Part shown: positions 9,506-19,090 of the stretch, piece after piece
Numbering within the stretch: position 1 is the first letter of the stretch
How the letters are laid out: each line of letters begins with the position of its first letter
Assembly: GCA_002104945.1 (NCBI GenBank)
Contig: MCFH01000160.1
Coordinates: 1 to 22,635 of the forward strand
Source of the DNA: Piromyces finnis
Lineage: Eukaryota > Neocallimastigomycota > Neocallimastigomycetes > Neocallimastigales > Neocallimastigaceae
DNA: 22,635 nt
Direction: 5' to 3'
Notes under the pieces: generated by a model
The model's database searches: none
What the model saw: the letters and a program-made list of their open reading frames with translations, nothing else
Told to the model about the DNA's origin: nothing
Program-made: the position numbers and the translations under genes

Positions 9506-9940
9506 TTTTCGTAGTTAATATATAAATTGTCTTTTCTTGTTATTTCATAATGTCGTAATATAGTATTTTGTCTTTGATAATAATTTAAATTATATGTTTT
9601 TTTTTTTTGTATTGAATTATTCAATGTCCAGATTAAATTTGCATTTTCCATATGATGTAATCTTATTATATTATTATTACTAAGTGTATTACTTATACTT
9701 GGCATAGTGTAGTTAATTTTACCAAAATATTGTTCGAAAGCCCCAACAAAATATTCTCTATTTTGAATTGTTAATTCAGTTATATTAAATTTTTAATATT
9801 TTGTTCTAAATCTGATGGATATCGAAAAAAATAGTTCGTTGATGACATTACACTGTTCAGCAGGAGATACCATTAATATTTTTTTGTGAATTAATATTTA
9901 AAATTCAGGAAATTTTTCAATAATATCTATATTTTCATTT
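9506..9940 (-). pseudogene. N-terminal part of the first TTL-like unit, frame-shifted
   Basis: The frame open at 9705-9502 carries the TTL lead-in motif HYEITRKDNLYINYEK and overlaps the catalytic ORF by four bases in another frame. The break falls at a five-A run, so a one-base indel is the simplest explanation. Upstream, in further shifted frames, lie REYFVGAF (about 9765), FFRYPSDLEQ (about 9835-9805), KKILMVSP (about 9890-9865) and EKFPEF (about 9920-9903). Each has a counterpart at the same place in the second TTL unit. A possible start ATG is at 9938, out of frame with what follows. No promoter element could be defined in the AT-rich upstream sequence. Confidence 0.7.
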
Positions 9941-10065
9941 CTTTTTTATTATTATTTAATATATTTAAAATAAATATTAGTAAATAAAAAAATTTTTATC
10001 CTTACATCACTATATTTTAATGTTATTATTATCATTTATAAAATTACTAAAGAAGAAAAATATTA

Positions 10066-10103
<38 letters not shown>

Positions 10104-11344
10104 CTCGCATTAATTAATTTTTAATTTATATAATAAACTTTTATTAAATAATTTTAATATTTAAATATTTAATTTTTTTATAAATTTAAATTTTTTAATT
10201 TTTAATTTTTATACTATTTAGAAATTACTTATTTAACTCTATACTTCCATTATATGAATTATTTGGACTTTTACTTTCCCTATTTATTTAAAAAATAAAA
10301 ACAATTACTATTATAATATAGTTATTTTAAACTTATTAATTATTAATATTTACTTTATAAAAAATATACTACTTTACTTTATTTTATTTTTATTATCTTC
10401 ATTATATTCCAATATTCGCATAATACTCCAGATCCTAATATTAATAATATAACTACAATAGTATATATATTAGTTTATTTAATTTCATAATTGTTATAAA
10501 ATAAGCTTTTTAAAACTTATATAAATTTTAAATTAAATAAAAATTATTATTATATATAATATATATATATAAAATAATCTAATCTTATTTTAAAATTTTC
10601 CATTTTTTTAATTATCTATTCATTTTATTAAACTTTTTAAATTCAATTTAATCTAAATTGAATTTAAATTAATAAATAATTTTATCTAATCAATATTCTA
10701 ATTTTATTTTAAAAAAAATTATTAATATGAACCTGTTTTTATAAATTATTATAATTATATTCACGAAAAAAAAAAAAAAAAGACAACTTTTATAAATTTA
10801 CTTGTTTTTTTATATATTATAAAAATATTGACTTATTTATTATATATTTTTATTTTTGTAAAGTTGGAAATTATAAATATAAATTATATTAACAATTAAG
10901 TTAGAATTATGACTATTTGAATTAAAAAAAATTATTATATAATGGTTAATTATTTTAATTTTTTAGCAAAAAATAATATAAAATTATTAATATATATCTA
11001 TCATTAATTAATAATTATTTATTATAATCATATAATTAAAATTATTTTAAAATAATTTTAATAACTAAATTAATGCTCATAATTTTTTTTAGCAGTTGGA
11101 AGGATAGCAATTTATAAATATTTAGTATTTATATGAGCTTTATATTAAAGCAGGATTGAAAACAATGTATTTTGAAGTTCATAGAATATTTTTTATGTCT
11201 TGTTTTGTGTTTTTATTTTTAAGTATTTTACTATGTGCTTTATATATTGATATAAACAATAAATTGCTATATTAATCTATAATACTATATTTATATTATT
11301 TAAATTTTTTATTTAAAAATAATAATAATCATTCATTATGTTTA
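9941..11344. other. Extremely AT-rich intergenic sequence
   Basis: About 1.4 kb with almost no G or C and no coding stretch recognised. It includes a (TA)n microsatellite at about 10072-10102 and a run of 18 A at 10766-10783. The few G/C-bearing words are isolated. No RNA gene was seen. Confidence 0.7.
10072..10102. repeat. (TA)n microsatellite
   Basis: Uninterrupted alternating TA of about 31 bases. Confidence 0.95.
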
Positions 11345-11444
11345 ATCCTCTTTTGAGGTCGCCATGGAAAGCAGCGAATGAGGATCGTCTTTTCTGAAGC
11401 ATGGTAGGAAAAGACAATAAACCCTGGTCTTATCTATTTGATGA
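11345..11444. other. GC-richer island with two hairpins beside the inverted repeat copy
   Basis: It stands out from the AT background. CCTC-TTTT-GAGG forms a tight hairpin at 11347-11358, and GTCTTTTC (11388-11395) pairs perfectly with GAAAAGAC (11409-11416) around a 13-base loop. It directly abuts the 11445 repeat copy, but the corresponding flank of units A and B (after GAGAA) is different, so it is a distinct sequence joined to the repeat. No ORF of note. Confidence 0.55.
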
Positions 11445-11708
11445 TTCTCAAGGGCTCTACTCATGCTCATGGTACTGAGCGGTAGAAAAAATAAATCCAA
11501 ACATTGCGCAATGGATGCTTGGTTAGTCTTTATTGGGAAATATTATAAGGACTAAATTATGTACTGGGCACTAGAGTAGATAATTGAGTGTTAGTTTTAT
11601 ATCATATCTCTCTTACACTTCAACTTACTTTAGATAGTAGTTGCTTTTACAACTTTTATAACATATATTAAACTTAAAATTGTTTTATTCGGTAGTATTA
11701 AATACTGA
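11445..11708 (+). repeat. Inverted third copy of the ~311-bp repeat
   Basis: The reverse complement matches 6168-6432 with only scattered differences, including the invariant ATTGCGCAATGGATGCTTGG block (11502-11521), the CTCA/TGAG hairpin and the AGTAGTTGCTTTTACAAC stretch. The match ends sharply at TTCTCAAGGG on the left and at AATACTGA on the right. In orientation it points at LINE remnant 2 just as units A and B point at LINE 1. Confidence 0.88.
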
Positions 11709-12759
11709 TTTTGAATATTTTTTTGATTTCATTTTTATTTTTAGCTTTCATAGAAAATTGTATCCCATTTATTACTTATTCTCTTTGTTCTTTTATTCTT
11801 TCTAATCTTTATATGTTGATTAGTCAGATAGTTTTGTTTTTCAGTTAGTTTTTATTCCTACATTTATTTTTGAGTTTCGCCGTGGGGTGCGGCTTTAATT
11901 ACTATAATCATTTTAATCTTTTATTTTTTTTTTTTCTATTTTTATTATTTTCGAGGGGCGGGCTTTTTTTTCTTTATGATTTTTTATGATTCTAGTAATA
12001 TCTTTTTATTTTTATTTTCTGAAACTCTAGATTTTCCAAGGAATCTCTTTTCTACTAACATTCTTTTGTATTCTTTTCTCTCTCTCTATATATATATTTT
12101 TTTATATTTTATTATATGTATATTTGTATAATTTTATTAGGTTTATTATGGACTCTTATGGTAGGTATTAACTCCTTTTTTTAACATTTTATTATCAAAG
12201 CTTCAATCCTAGAAAATCCAGTATTCTATTCTTATTATAAATACTCTTATTTCATTTTATCTTTTAAAAAAAATTTATTATGTTTACCCAAAAATTTTCA
12301 ATTTTTTCCATTATTTTTTGATATAACATCTTTTCGCTCTTATTATCTCTCTACCTTACAACATAATAACCTAAATGAATGTTCAAATCCAACAATCAGA
12401 ATCAACACAATACATAATCATCCAATAATTATACAAATCTTATAAATATAAAGAGCTTTCAAAATACAGTTATAATACAGAAGTCCAAAGTGATAGATAT
12501 TCAAAATTTATTTACCGTTTAAAGTCTTCAGTAGAGTTAGAATAAGTTTGTCAACAACTTAGCCACTTTTCCAGATATAAATTTAAAATATTGTTTGACA
12601 ATAATCCACTAGCTATATAATATATCCGTCTTTACTATTTATTATTTATATTTTACTATATATTTTATTTTATTATCATATTTATATCAATATATCAATA
12701 CTTCAATTTATAATATCTATTGGCATAATAAGTTCTTTCAAAATGAACATACCAATTGT
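11709..12759. other. T-rich non-coding stretch with two short GC islands
   Basis: No ORF recognised. A GCCG...CGGC hairpin lies at 11879-11893, and a short GC-rich word (GAGGGGCGGGC) followed by a T run lies at 11953-11971. A CT/TA microsatellite occurs at about 12076-12100. If the 11445 repeat is a LINE 5' unit, this is 5' UTR of LINE remnant 2. Confidence 0.5.
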
Positions 12760-14045
12760 ACTGTACCTACCTTACGACGTGGTCTTCGTTTCTTCGAATC
12801 TAACTCCCAATCTCTAGTAAAATATCTTGGAAATCATTGATAAGCTCAAAAACAATAGATCATACAAAACAACGATCTATCAAATCTACTACTGGTCCAC
12901 TCTCTGACGATTTCTATTTAGTCACTTAAGCTCTAATGCTTCCTTTTTCAACTTATGTACTTGTTGGAACATCAATGGTTGGAACTGAGAAAAGGACGGT
13001 GTTTTATACTTCATCTCTGTTTCAAACCTGTATGTGTCTGTCTTCAAGAAGTAGGTAATAGCCAATTCCTCTGTGGTAATGCAATTTCCTCCCCATGCTA
13101 CCAAACTATAAACCAGTACACGACGTGCTAATCCTAAAGTTCCAGGTATGAGAGGACTTTACATTGGTGTTCATAACTCTGTTCCTTTACTCCTGAACCT
13201 CTTCTTTATAAGTACATCATTTCAGTTACAATACTGTATTTTGGAACCAGAGATGTACCATCGGTAATATTACTTCCCGCAAACTAGATGGCCGGATGCT
13301 AGATTAATTGCCTTTGATGAACTTGATAAGTGGTTAACAACGCATAACAAATTCAATCACCCAGCTATCCTTGTTGGGGACTTTAATATGTCAGTTATTA
13401 AAATCAAATCTTATATATCACAACACTTCCCGGATTGGACTATGGCAAAATTAACTGGTAATAATTTCACTTGGGAAAAAGGTTCAAATCTTCTGCATTG
13501 ATCATATTATACAACAAAGCTATGACAGAACACATAAACAAATCTTCAGTTTGCGAAGTTTTTCACGATGTTTCTGATCACACACCGATCCTTGTGTCTT
13601 GTAAAAAAGACTCTTTTGATGGTTTCAAAAAGCCTAAGAAGACCTTTAAATGTCAAGTCATATCTGTAACACAAAGTGTTCTGACATCTTACTAGTAATC
13701 GCTTTGCTGTTCTAGCTTCCGAGCTTGAAGCTAATTGCGATAACCTTTCGGCTGACAATATGGTTTCAAATTTTTAGATACCTCCAAAACTATAGGTAAA
13801 GAAATAAAAGCCATTGTGCCTGCAGATTTAAAGGTCCAGCATTCCATTGCCTCAATACATCAAAACCTATCACATGAAAAACACTTGGCTTACAAAAATA
13901 TTAAGCCCTTCAGATTGTGCTGACATGGAAAATATCTTAACCAGTTCTCCATATACCAAAATTTATGTAATACCATCAAAAAGGTTAAGAGTAAATTCAG
14001 ATCCAATCTCTATTAAGCTAATATTGTGTTTACTTGATGATATTA
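12760..14045 (+). pseudogene. LINE 2 remnant: APE-like endonuclease and connecting region, no RT
   Basis: On the plus strand the endonuclease boxes recur in order in shifted frames: CWNINGWN (about 12963), LQEVGN (about 13043), KVPGMRGLYIGVHNS (about 13138-13182), HPAILVGDFNMS (about 13360-13395), TWEKGS (about 13468-13485) and SDHTPILV (about 13576-13600). Several words match LINE 1 closely (PGMRGLYLG.HNS, ILVGDFNMS), so this is the same or a sister family. A connecting-region-like stretch follows (KEIKAIVPADL..., about 13800-13900), after which similarity fades by about 14045 and no RT appears. Multiple stops and shifts make it clearly inactive. 12760-12940 may be the N-terminal part but was not recognised. 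Losing the 3' rather than the 5' part is unusual for a LINE and points to later deletion. Confidence 0.8.
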
Positions 14046-14730
14046 ACTATACCAGTTTTATTTTATTTACTATTTGATTGGGTAAATGAAATAAATTTCT
14101 ATTTATTAATAACAATTACTATATGGTTATGAATAATTTAATATTAATAATGTAAAGAACTAGCATTCAATATTTATTCAATGAATTATATATAATTAAG
14201 AAATAATTAATATTATAAATATTATAACAATATTTATTTTTAATAATTAGTAATAAGTCTTTAGTTTTAGTATTTAAAATATAATATGAATATAATCATG
14301 TATTGAAAAGTTATTTTATATTAAATATATAATTACAAATAGTATAAATAGTTTAGAATAGTTTATGAAATTAAATTTTAGTAAGATATTAATAATAATA
14401 ATAATAATTAACAATAATAATTAATAACATAATTAATATTTAATAATAAGTATTGCTATTAAATAATCTCACTATTATATTCTTATTAATATTTTATTTA
14501 AATAAATAGAAAAGAAATTATTTTAACCATAATATATAATTTCACTATTCGTTTATAAAACAATTAAGATTATTTAATAAAACTTTTTTCTAACCTAGTT
14601 ATCTTTTAACCTTTATTTAATTTAATTTAATATTTAATATAATTATAATTTAGTAAAACTTTTACAATAATTTTACCGCGTTTTTACCAAAACTACCTTA
14701 GGAAAAAAACTTATTTAAAAATTTAAAAAA
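14046..14730. other. AT-rich spacer, nothing recognised
   Basis: Dense A/T sequence with AAT-type microsatellite near 14388-14415. A short CTAACCTAGTTA word (about 14592) recurs near 16752, which may reflect related LTR-like sequence, but no boundaries could be set. Confidence 0.5.
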
Positions 14731-15535
14731 TGACTCAACCAACACCTAAACCAGTTCAACAATTTTAAAGCCTCAAGATTTAGAAGAATTTAAGAAAATC
14801 TTTGTGGTGAACTAGATAAGTATATACTCAACAATTGGACAAAATACCACCTCCTTATTAGAACGTATGGATGCCATGTTAAAGGAACTCAAGAGTCGTG
14901 CTACTTATACTGAAACTGAAGAATTTTCTACTGATTATGATGAAGATCATGATGTTATAGTGCGCAACAGAACTTATCCTATCAAACAAGTAACAGATCC
15001 AGGATTCTTTACTGGTGACTACTCAGACTAAATTATTCTGCGAACTCTGCCAAGCTACCTTTAAAACTCCACTAACAATCAGCTCTCCGAAGAAGTAAAA
15101 ATTAACTTTGTTGTTAGATTACGTGATTCTGCCAGAACTTAGTACCATATTAAATACAAAGATGGAATTGCTTCTATGACTATGAACGAACTATAAGTGA
15201 GTTAAACCAAGCCTTTTCAAATGTTACCAGTACTAAATTAGCCATGATTCAATTAATAGAATAAGACAAGCTTATGGAAAAGTGAATGATTATATTAACA
15301 AATTTAGAGATTAAGTCGTTGCTTAGAAATAGATGACACTAGTCTTTCACTATTATTTTTAAATGGATTACATCCAAAATATAAGAATGAAATTAAGAAA
15401 GCTGATATTTTACCAAACACTTTAGTGAAATGGTTACAAAGTTTGAAGTCTCTAGAAAATGAAATAGGACGCGAGATTCAGAAGTTATCACTAGTTTCGT
15501 ATAGTGCATTTTCTTCTCAAGGGTTAATTTATTGA
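14731..15535 (+). pseudogene. Decayed LTR-retrotransposon gag
   Basis: The ATG at 14731 (MTQPTPKPVQQ) opens a reading that soon breaks but can be followed through several frames: a charged stretch TEEFSTDYDEDHD (about 14920-14955), KQVTDPGFFTGDYSD (about 14985-15030), ISELNQAFSNVTSTKLAMIQ (about 15193-15252), a capsid-like AYGKVNDYINKFR (about 15268-15310), and LFLNGLHPKYKNEIKKADIL (about 15353-15412). The last two correspond to the 'rQ.gsv.dYi.rFr' and 'F..GL.p' signatures of Ty3/copia-type Gag capsids. No zinc knuckle, protease or RT follows. It ends near a TGA at 15532. It is on the opposite strand from the chromovirus at 18-22 kb and its Gag is not obviously the same sequence, so it probably belongs to another element. 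Confidence 0.65.
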
Positions 15536-16855
15536 AAATTAAATTTTTGTGATCCTTAACCCTTTTCAATATTAAATTTTTCCAAGTGATCTTTTTAATT
15601 ATTTTTAAAAGTGTTTTATACTTTTTGAAATATAAATTTGATTCTTAAATTGTTTATTTGAATATTTAATTTATTTTTAATCGTCTTCTATTCTTGACAC
15701 ATTATTTAAATACGTATTAATACAGTATTTTACAAGAATATTTCTTACAGTATCGTTGTAAAATGTTTTTTTTATAATATTAGTTAATAAGTTATTAATT
15801 AGTCAATTAAGTTAGTTATTACCTTCTATACGAGTTAATAACTAAATAAAGTTTATAAAAATAATAAAAGAAAGAAACAAATATTATAACACTAAATAAT
15901 ATAAGACTTATATAAATATTTATGAAATAATTCTACTTAAATAATTATGTCTTAATTATATCTTTATTTATTTTTATAATTATAATACATTAATTATTAT
16001 TATAGCTATTAATTTACTTTAATACTAACGCTAAAGTATTTAACGTTAGTTAAACATACTATTAACTATATTAGTTTATTTTCTTTACCACTTGATTAAT
16101 AAAGCAAATAAACTTCCTATTAATTAATAACCATTAATATATGGTTATGCACATATCTGGCCAATAATGGTGACCAGATATATGGTTGTCAAAATCACAA
16201 TTCATGAATTTTGACATTTCATGAAATTCATATTTGAATTATTAGTTAAATTAATTAAAATATTAATTTAATAATATTTTACTAATAATAGTTTATTAAT
16301 ATAATATTAATTGGAAAGCTATTTATTATCCGGAGATAAATAGAGTGTAACAATTAATTAATATTAAACAAACCAATTAGTAAATAAGATTCATTTAAAT
16401 AATTATTAATATATTTTTAACAACTTATTAATATCGATATTAAAGAAATTATATTATTTTACTATTATATTTATTAATATTTATATTTAATATTATACAT
16501 GTATAACTTAAATTATATTATTATTACTTTATTAATATCAACATTATATAAATGAAGTATAAATAAGTTGAACAAAGAACAATTAGAATTCTTTGTGAGA
16601 TTATTATACTCATTTTATATAGTAAATTCAATATTTAAAATTAATATTATATTTACTTATATTATTAAATTAAATAAAATATTTCTTAAAAAACTATATT
16701 TATTACTCTTTTATTTATAAAAATTATTATTACTATATAATAAGCCTATCCTAACCTAGTAACTTAATTATAATTCTAAATCCACTCTAACTCTTGACAT
16801 GGTTCAATTGAAATATTTGTGGGCAAACTTATGGCCACAAATATTTCTTACAAAA
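15536..16855. other. AT-rich stretch with a cluster of hairpins
   Basis: No coding signal. Perfect inverted repeats carrying G/C lie at 16024-16030/16044-16050 (ACTAACG), 16153-16160/16174-16181 (ATATCTGG), 16188-16195/16208-16215 (GTCAAAAT), a TTTCATGAAA palindrome near 16218, and a 13-bp stem at 16810-16822/16835-16847. Words CTTGACA and ATATTTCTTACA occur together, in the same order, at about 15693-15752 and 16793-16852, perhaps marking two relics of one LTR-type element. Confidence 0.5.
16810..16847. repeat. 13-bp perfect stem, 12-base loop
   Basis: GAAATATTTGTGG at 16810-16822 is exactly complementary to CCACAAATATTTC at 16835-16847. It directly precedes the tRNA-like repeat copy starting near 16856. 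Confidence 0.85.
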
Positions 16856-17130
16856 ATAGAAATAACTAAATTGTCTTAGTGGTTAGTAGCTAAGACTTTG
16901 AGTCTTAAATGACACTAGTTCGAGACCTCATAGATATTATTTAAAAAATTATAATTTTATTTATTTTATTTTTAAATTTTATTTTATATGAAGATTATTG
17001 ATTGGTTAAGAATTTAAGTTGAAAAAATTTTATAAATTATTTAAAAATTTTAGTATAATACGAGTGAATTTTCCCAAAATTTTAAGAATCGAGATTTTAT
17101 TAATAAAAATTAATATTAAACACTAACTTA
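16856..17130 (+). repeat. tRNA-like (SINE-like) repeat, copy 1
   Basis: The head at about 16873-16931 resembles a tRNA: a D-loop-like TTAGTGGTTAGTAG (A-box region), a 5-bp anticodon-type stem TAAGA/TCTTA closing a 7-base loop CTTTGAG, and a T-loop-like AGTTCGAGACC (B-box region), with near-tRNA spacing of about 41 bases. The acceptor and T stems do not pair, so this is not a functional tRNA. The body to about 17130 is shared with copy 2: GATTGG, AATTTAAGTTG, TACGAGTGAA, TTTTATTAAT and AACACTAACT appear in the same order. A shared non-tRNA body behind a tRNA-like head is the standard SINE layout. Confidence 0.65.
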
Positions 17131-17399
17131 TTAAGTTAAATTCTATGTTTTTAATGATATTTTATAAATTAATAATTACAGAAATTTAAAGTGTTAATAT
17201 ACTAAGTATTTAGTAAATATATAATTTGTTTTATTGTTAAAAGACACATTTCTTTACACTCTATCGGATAAGATTTCCAAAGGAAGACCATGAAGCCTGA
17301 GATATTGTTTATAAAGGCTGTAAAGAACTAATGTCAATAAATAAAAACACAATATATAAAAGGAAAATAATAAAAGCAAATAAAATTTTATTATTGAAC
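17131..17399 (-). pseudogene. Short integrase scrap in AT-rich sequence
   Basis: About 17252-17325 on the minus strand resembles the integrase segment at 18755-18825 of the neighbouring chromovirus: CTCTATCGGA, the HGLP codons and a following (S)DR are recognisable. It would encode a HGLPLEILSDR-like piece, the conserved stretch around the second catalytic Asp of retroviral-type integrases. Only about 25 codons survive, roughly two-thirds identical at the DNA level by eye. The rest of this interval is AT-rich with no signal. Confidence 0.5.
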
Positions 17400-17707
17400 A
17401 CTTAACAAATTATAACAGTTAGTGTTAATAATTTATTTTTATTATAAAATTTCTTTGTTAATAAAAACCGAATTCCCAATAATTTTTGAGAAATTTCACT
17501 CGTATTTAATAAATGTTTTTAAAAGTAAATTTATAAAAATTTTACAACTTAATTTTTTAAGCCAATCAGAAATATCTTTTGGTAAAATTTCGTTATAAAA
17601 TTTTAATAATTAAAAAAAAGATATTATGAGGTTTCGAACTCGAGTAGTTCAAACCAAGGTTAGTACTAACCACTAAGACAGGTTACTAATTTCTATGATT
17701 CGTTACA
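17400..17707 (-). repeat. tRNA-like repeat copy 2 / candidate 3' LTR of the chromovirus
   Basis: Read on the minus strand it begins TGTAACGAATC at 17707, immediately after a polypurine tract, exactly where a 3' LTR should start; TGTAAC is a common LTR start in fungal chromoviruses. From about 17690 it aligns with the repeat at 16856-17130: AGAAAT, TGTCTTAGTGGTTAGTA, GAGTTCGAAACCTCAT (B-box-like), GATTGG, TACGAGTGAAATTT and AACACTAACT in order. Either the LTR itself contains a tRNA-like segment, or a SINE-like element inserted at the LTR edge. The far end of the LTR was not identified, and the matching 5' LTR was not found within the window. Confidence 0.6.
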
Positions 17708-17742
17708 TGGTCCTCCTCCAGGATTCGGATACCAGACGAATC
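17708..17742 (-). promoter_or_regulatory. Polypurine tract and preceding hairpin (plus-strand priming site)
   Basis: On the minus strand GGAGGAGGA (17719-17711) plus CCA directly precedes the TGTAAC at 17707. A purine run abutting the LTR is the plus-strand primer site of LTR retrotransposons. Just before it, GATTCG and CGAATC (17722-17727 and 17737-17742) form a 6-bp stem with a 9-base loop. Confidence 0.6.
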
Positions 17743-17938
17743 AACTAAATTTATTTGTTACTTTATTATAAAAGAAATAATTGAAACGAGTGAATACATT
17801 TTGAAAAATTTTTTTTTTTTTTTTTTTTTAAATTACATGAATATTAAATTATAAATATATTTTTTCATTTTCTATTTTCTATTTCTATTCTCTTTTTCTC
17901 TTATCAATTACTAATTTTTTTTAAATTAATAACTATTA
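17743..17938. other. Chromovirus 3' untranslated stretch
   Basis: AT-rich sequence between the chromodomain stop and the polypurine tract. It includes a T run of about 22 bases at about 17809-17830 and no ORF. Confidence 0.6.
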
Positions 17939-19090
17939 CTAATGTGAATTATTAAAGTTTTTAATTAGTTCATCGCAGTTTAAATTACTTCAGGTTCCCA
18001 AGATGCTTCTGAAAGCGGATAACCTTTCCATTTTATTAGATATTGAATCTTCCCATAATGCTTTCTTTTATCAAGTATTTCTTCTACTTCGTATTCTTCT
18101 TCTTCATTTACTATTATAGGTGGAGGTGGATCTTTGATTCTTCCAAAACTATCTTCATAATACGGTTCTAGGTTTGAAACATGAACAATTGGGTAAATCT
18201 TCAGCGATTTGGTAATTCTATTTATAAGTGAGATTAGAGATTTTACTAATTATCCTAAACGGGCCAAGTTTCCTAGGATTAAATTTTTTATTTCCTTTAT
18301 GAATTATCAAGGAGCTATCCAACCATACTTTGTCACCAGTCTTGAATGTCGGAGGTTCTTGTCTATACTTGTCGGCATATTTCTTTTGAACTTGGATGGC
18401 CTTCTTTAAGTTTTCTTTTAGTTTCTCCATTAGGTCTTCAAAGTCTCTTGTAAACTCTTCAGCTCTTGGAACATTCGTTTGGTCAGGAATTACCGGAGAG
18501 TATTTTGGGTGATAACCATAATTTAGGAAGAATGGTGAGAATTTGTTGAGTCTGAACAGCATTATTGTAACTGAATCTGCCAATGGAAGAAAGTTGATCC
18601 AGTTTGTTCCTTTATAATTAGAAAAGCATCTTAAATATTGTTCAACAACGGAGTTTACCCTCTCCGTTTGGCCATTGGATTGATGATGATATGGTGAAGA
18701 TATTTAACATTGACGTCCAAGATTGACAAATAGATTTCCAAAATTTCGAAGTGAATTGCGCGCTCTATCGGAAATAATTCAGAGGGGAGACCGTGAATTT
18801 TGAAAATATAATTCAAAAAGCAAAAGCAGTATCAGAAGCAGAAGGAATACTTTAAAGGGAATGAGGTGCACATTTTAGTAAGGCGGTCAACTACAACAAG
18901 AATAGTGTTAAATCCATCCGAAGGAGGGAGGTCAGTAATGAAATCCATAGAAATAGAAGCCCAAGGATGGTCACTAATCTCAAGGGGTTGAAGTAACCAT
19001 ATGGTTTATGACGAGAAGGCTTGGACGGCAACAAATCTCGCAAGATCGGATATAATTCTTAACATCAATAGAAATGGATGGCCACCAAAA
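17939..19090 (-). pseudogene. Chromovirus integrase and chromodomain, frame-broken
   Basis: The upstream gag-pol frame shifts at a four-T run near 19087, just after the first half of the HHCC finger. The CEIC half of the finger is in the next frame (about 19035). The core follows in pieces: MDFITDLP and VVVDRLTK (about 18945-18870, first Asp), HGLPSE...SDRA (about 18785-18750, second Asp), HHQSNGQTERVN (about 18690-18655, catalytic Glu), then an open stretch 18583-18218 with the C-terminal GPFRI/TGDKVWL-type integrase fold. A chromodomain lies at about 18090-17980 (YEVEEILDKR, YLIKWKGYPLSEASWEPE). It stops at 17980 just before its last helix; a one-base slip would extend it to a stop at 17939-17941, giving the usual chromodomain end. 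At least four shifts, so inactive as read. Confidence 0.85.

Noticed and set aside
6168-11708. DNA transposon with terminal inverted repeats carrying the TTL gene
   Set aside because: No transposase and no target-site duplication were seen, and the repeats fit equally well as 5' sequences of two opposed LINEs; kept only as a geometry to check.
13847-14077. Plus-strand open frame of 76 codons
   Set aside because: It overlaps the decaying LINE connecting region in a different frame and has no recognisable motif; it is a by-product of frame decay.
16871-16931. Functional tRNA-Gln (TTG)
   Set aside because: The anticodon arm pairs, but the acceptor and T stems do not, and the same head occurs in a second copy with a shared non-tRNA body.
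14731-17130. Complete plus-strand LTR retrotransposon from gag to the repeat at 16856
   Set aside because: No protease, RT or integrase could be read between 15536 and 16855 in any frame.
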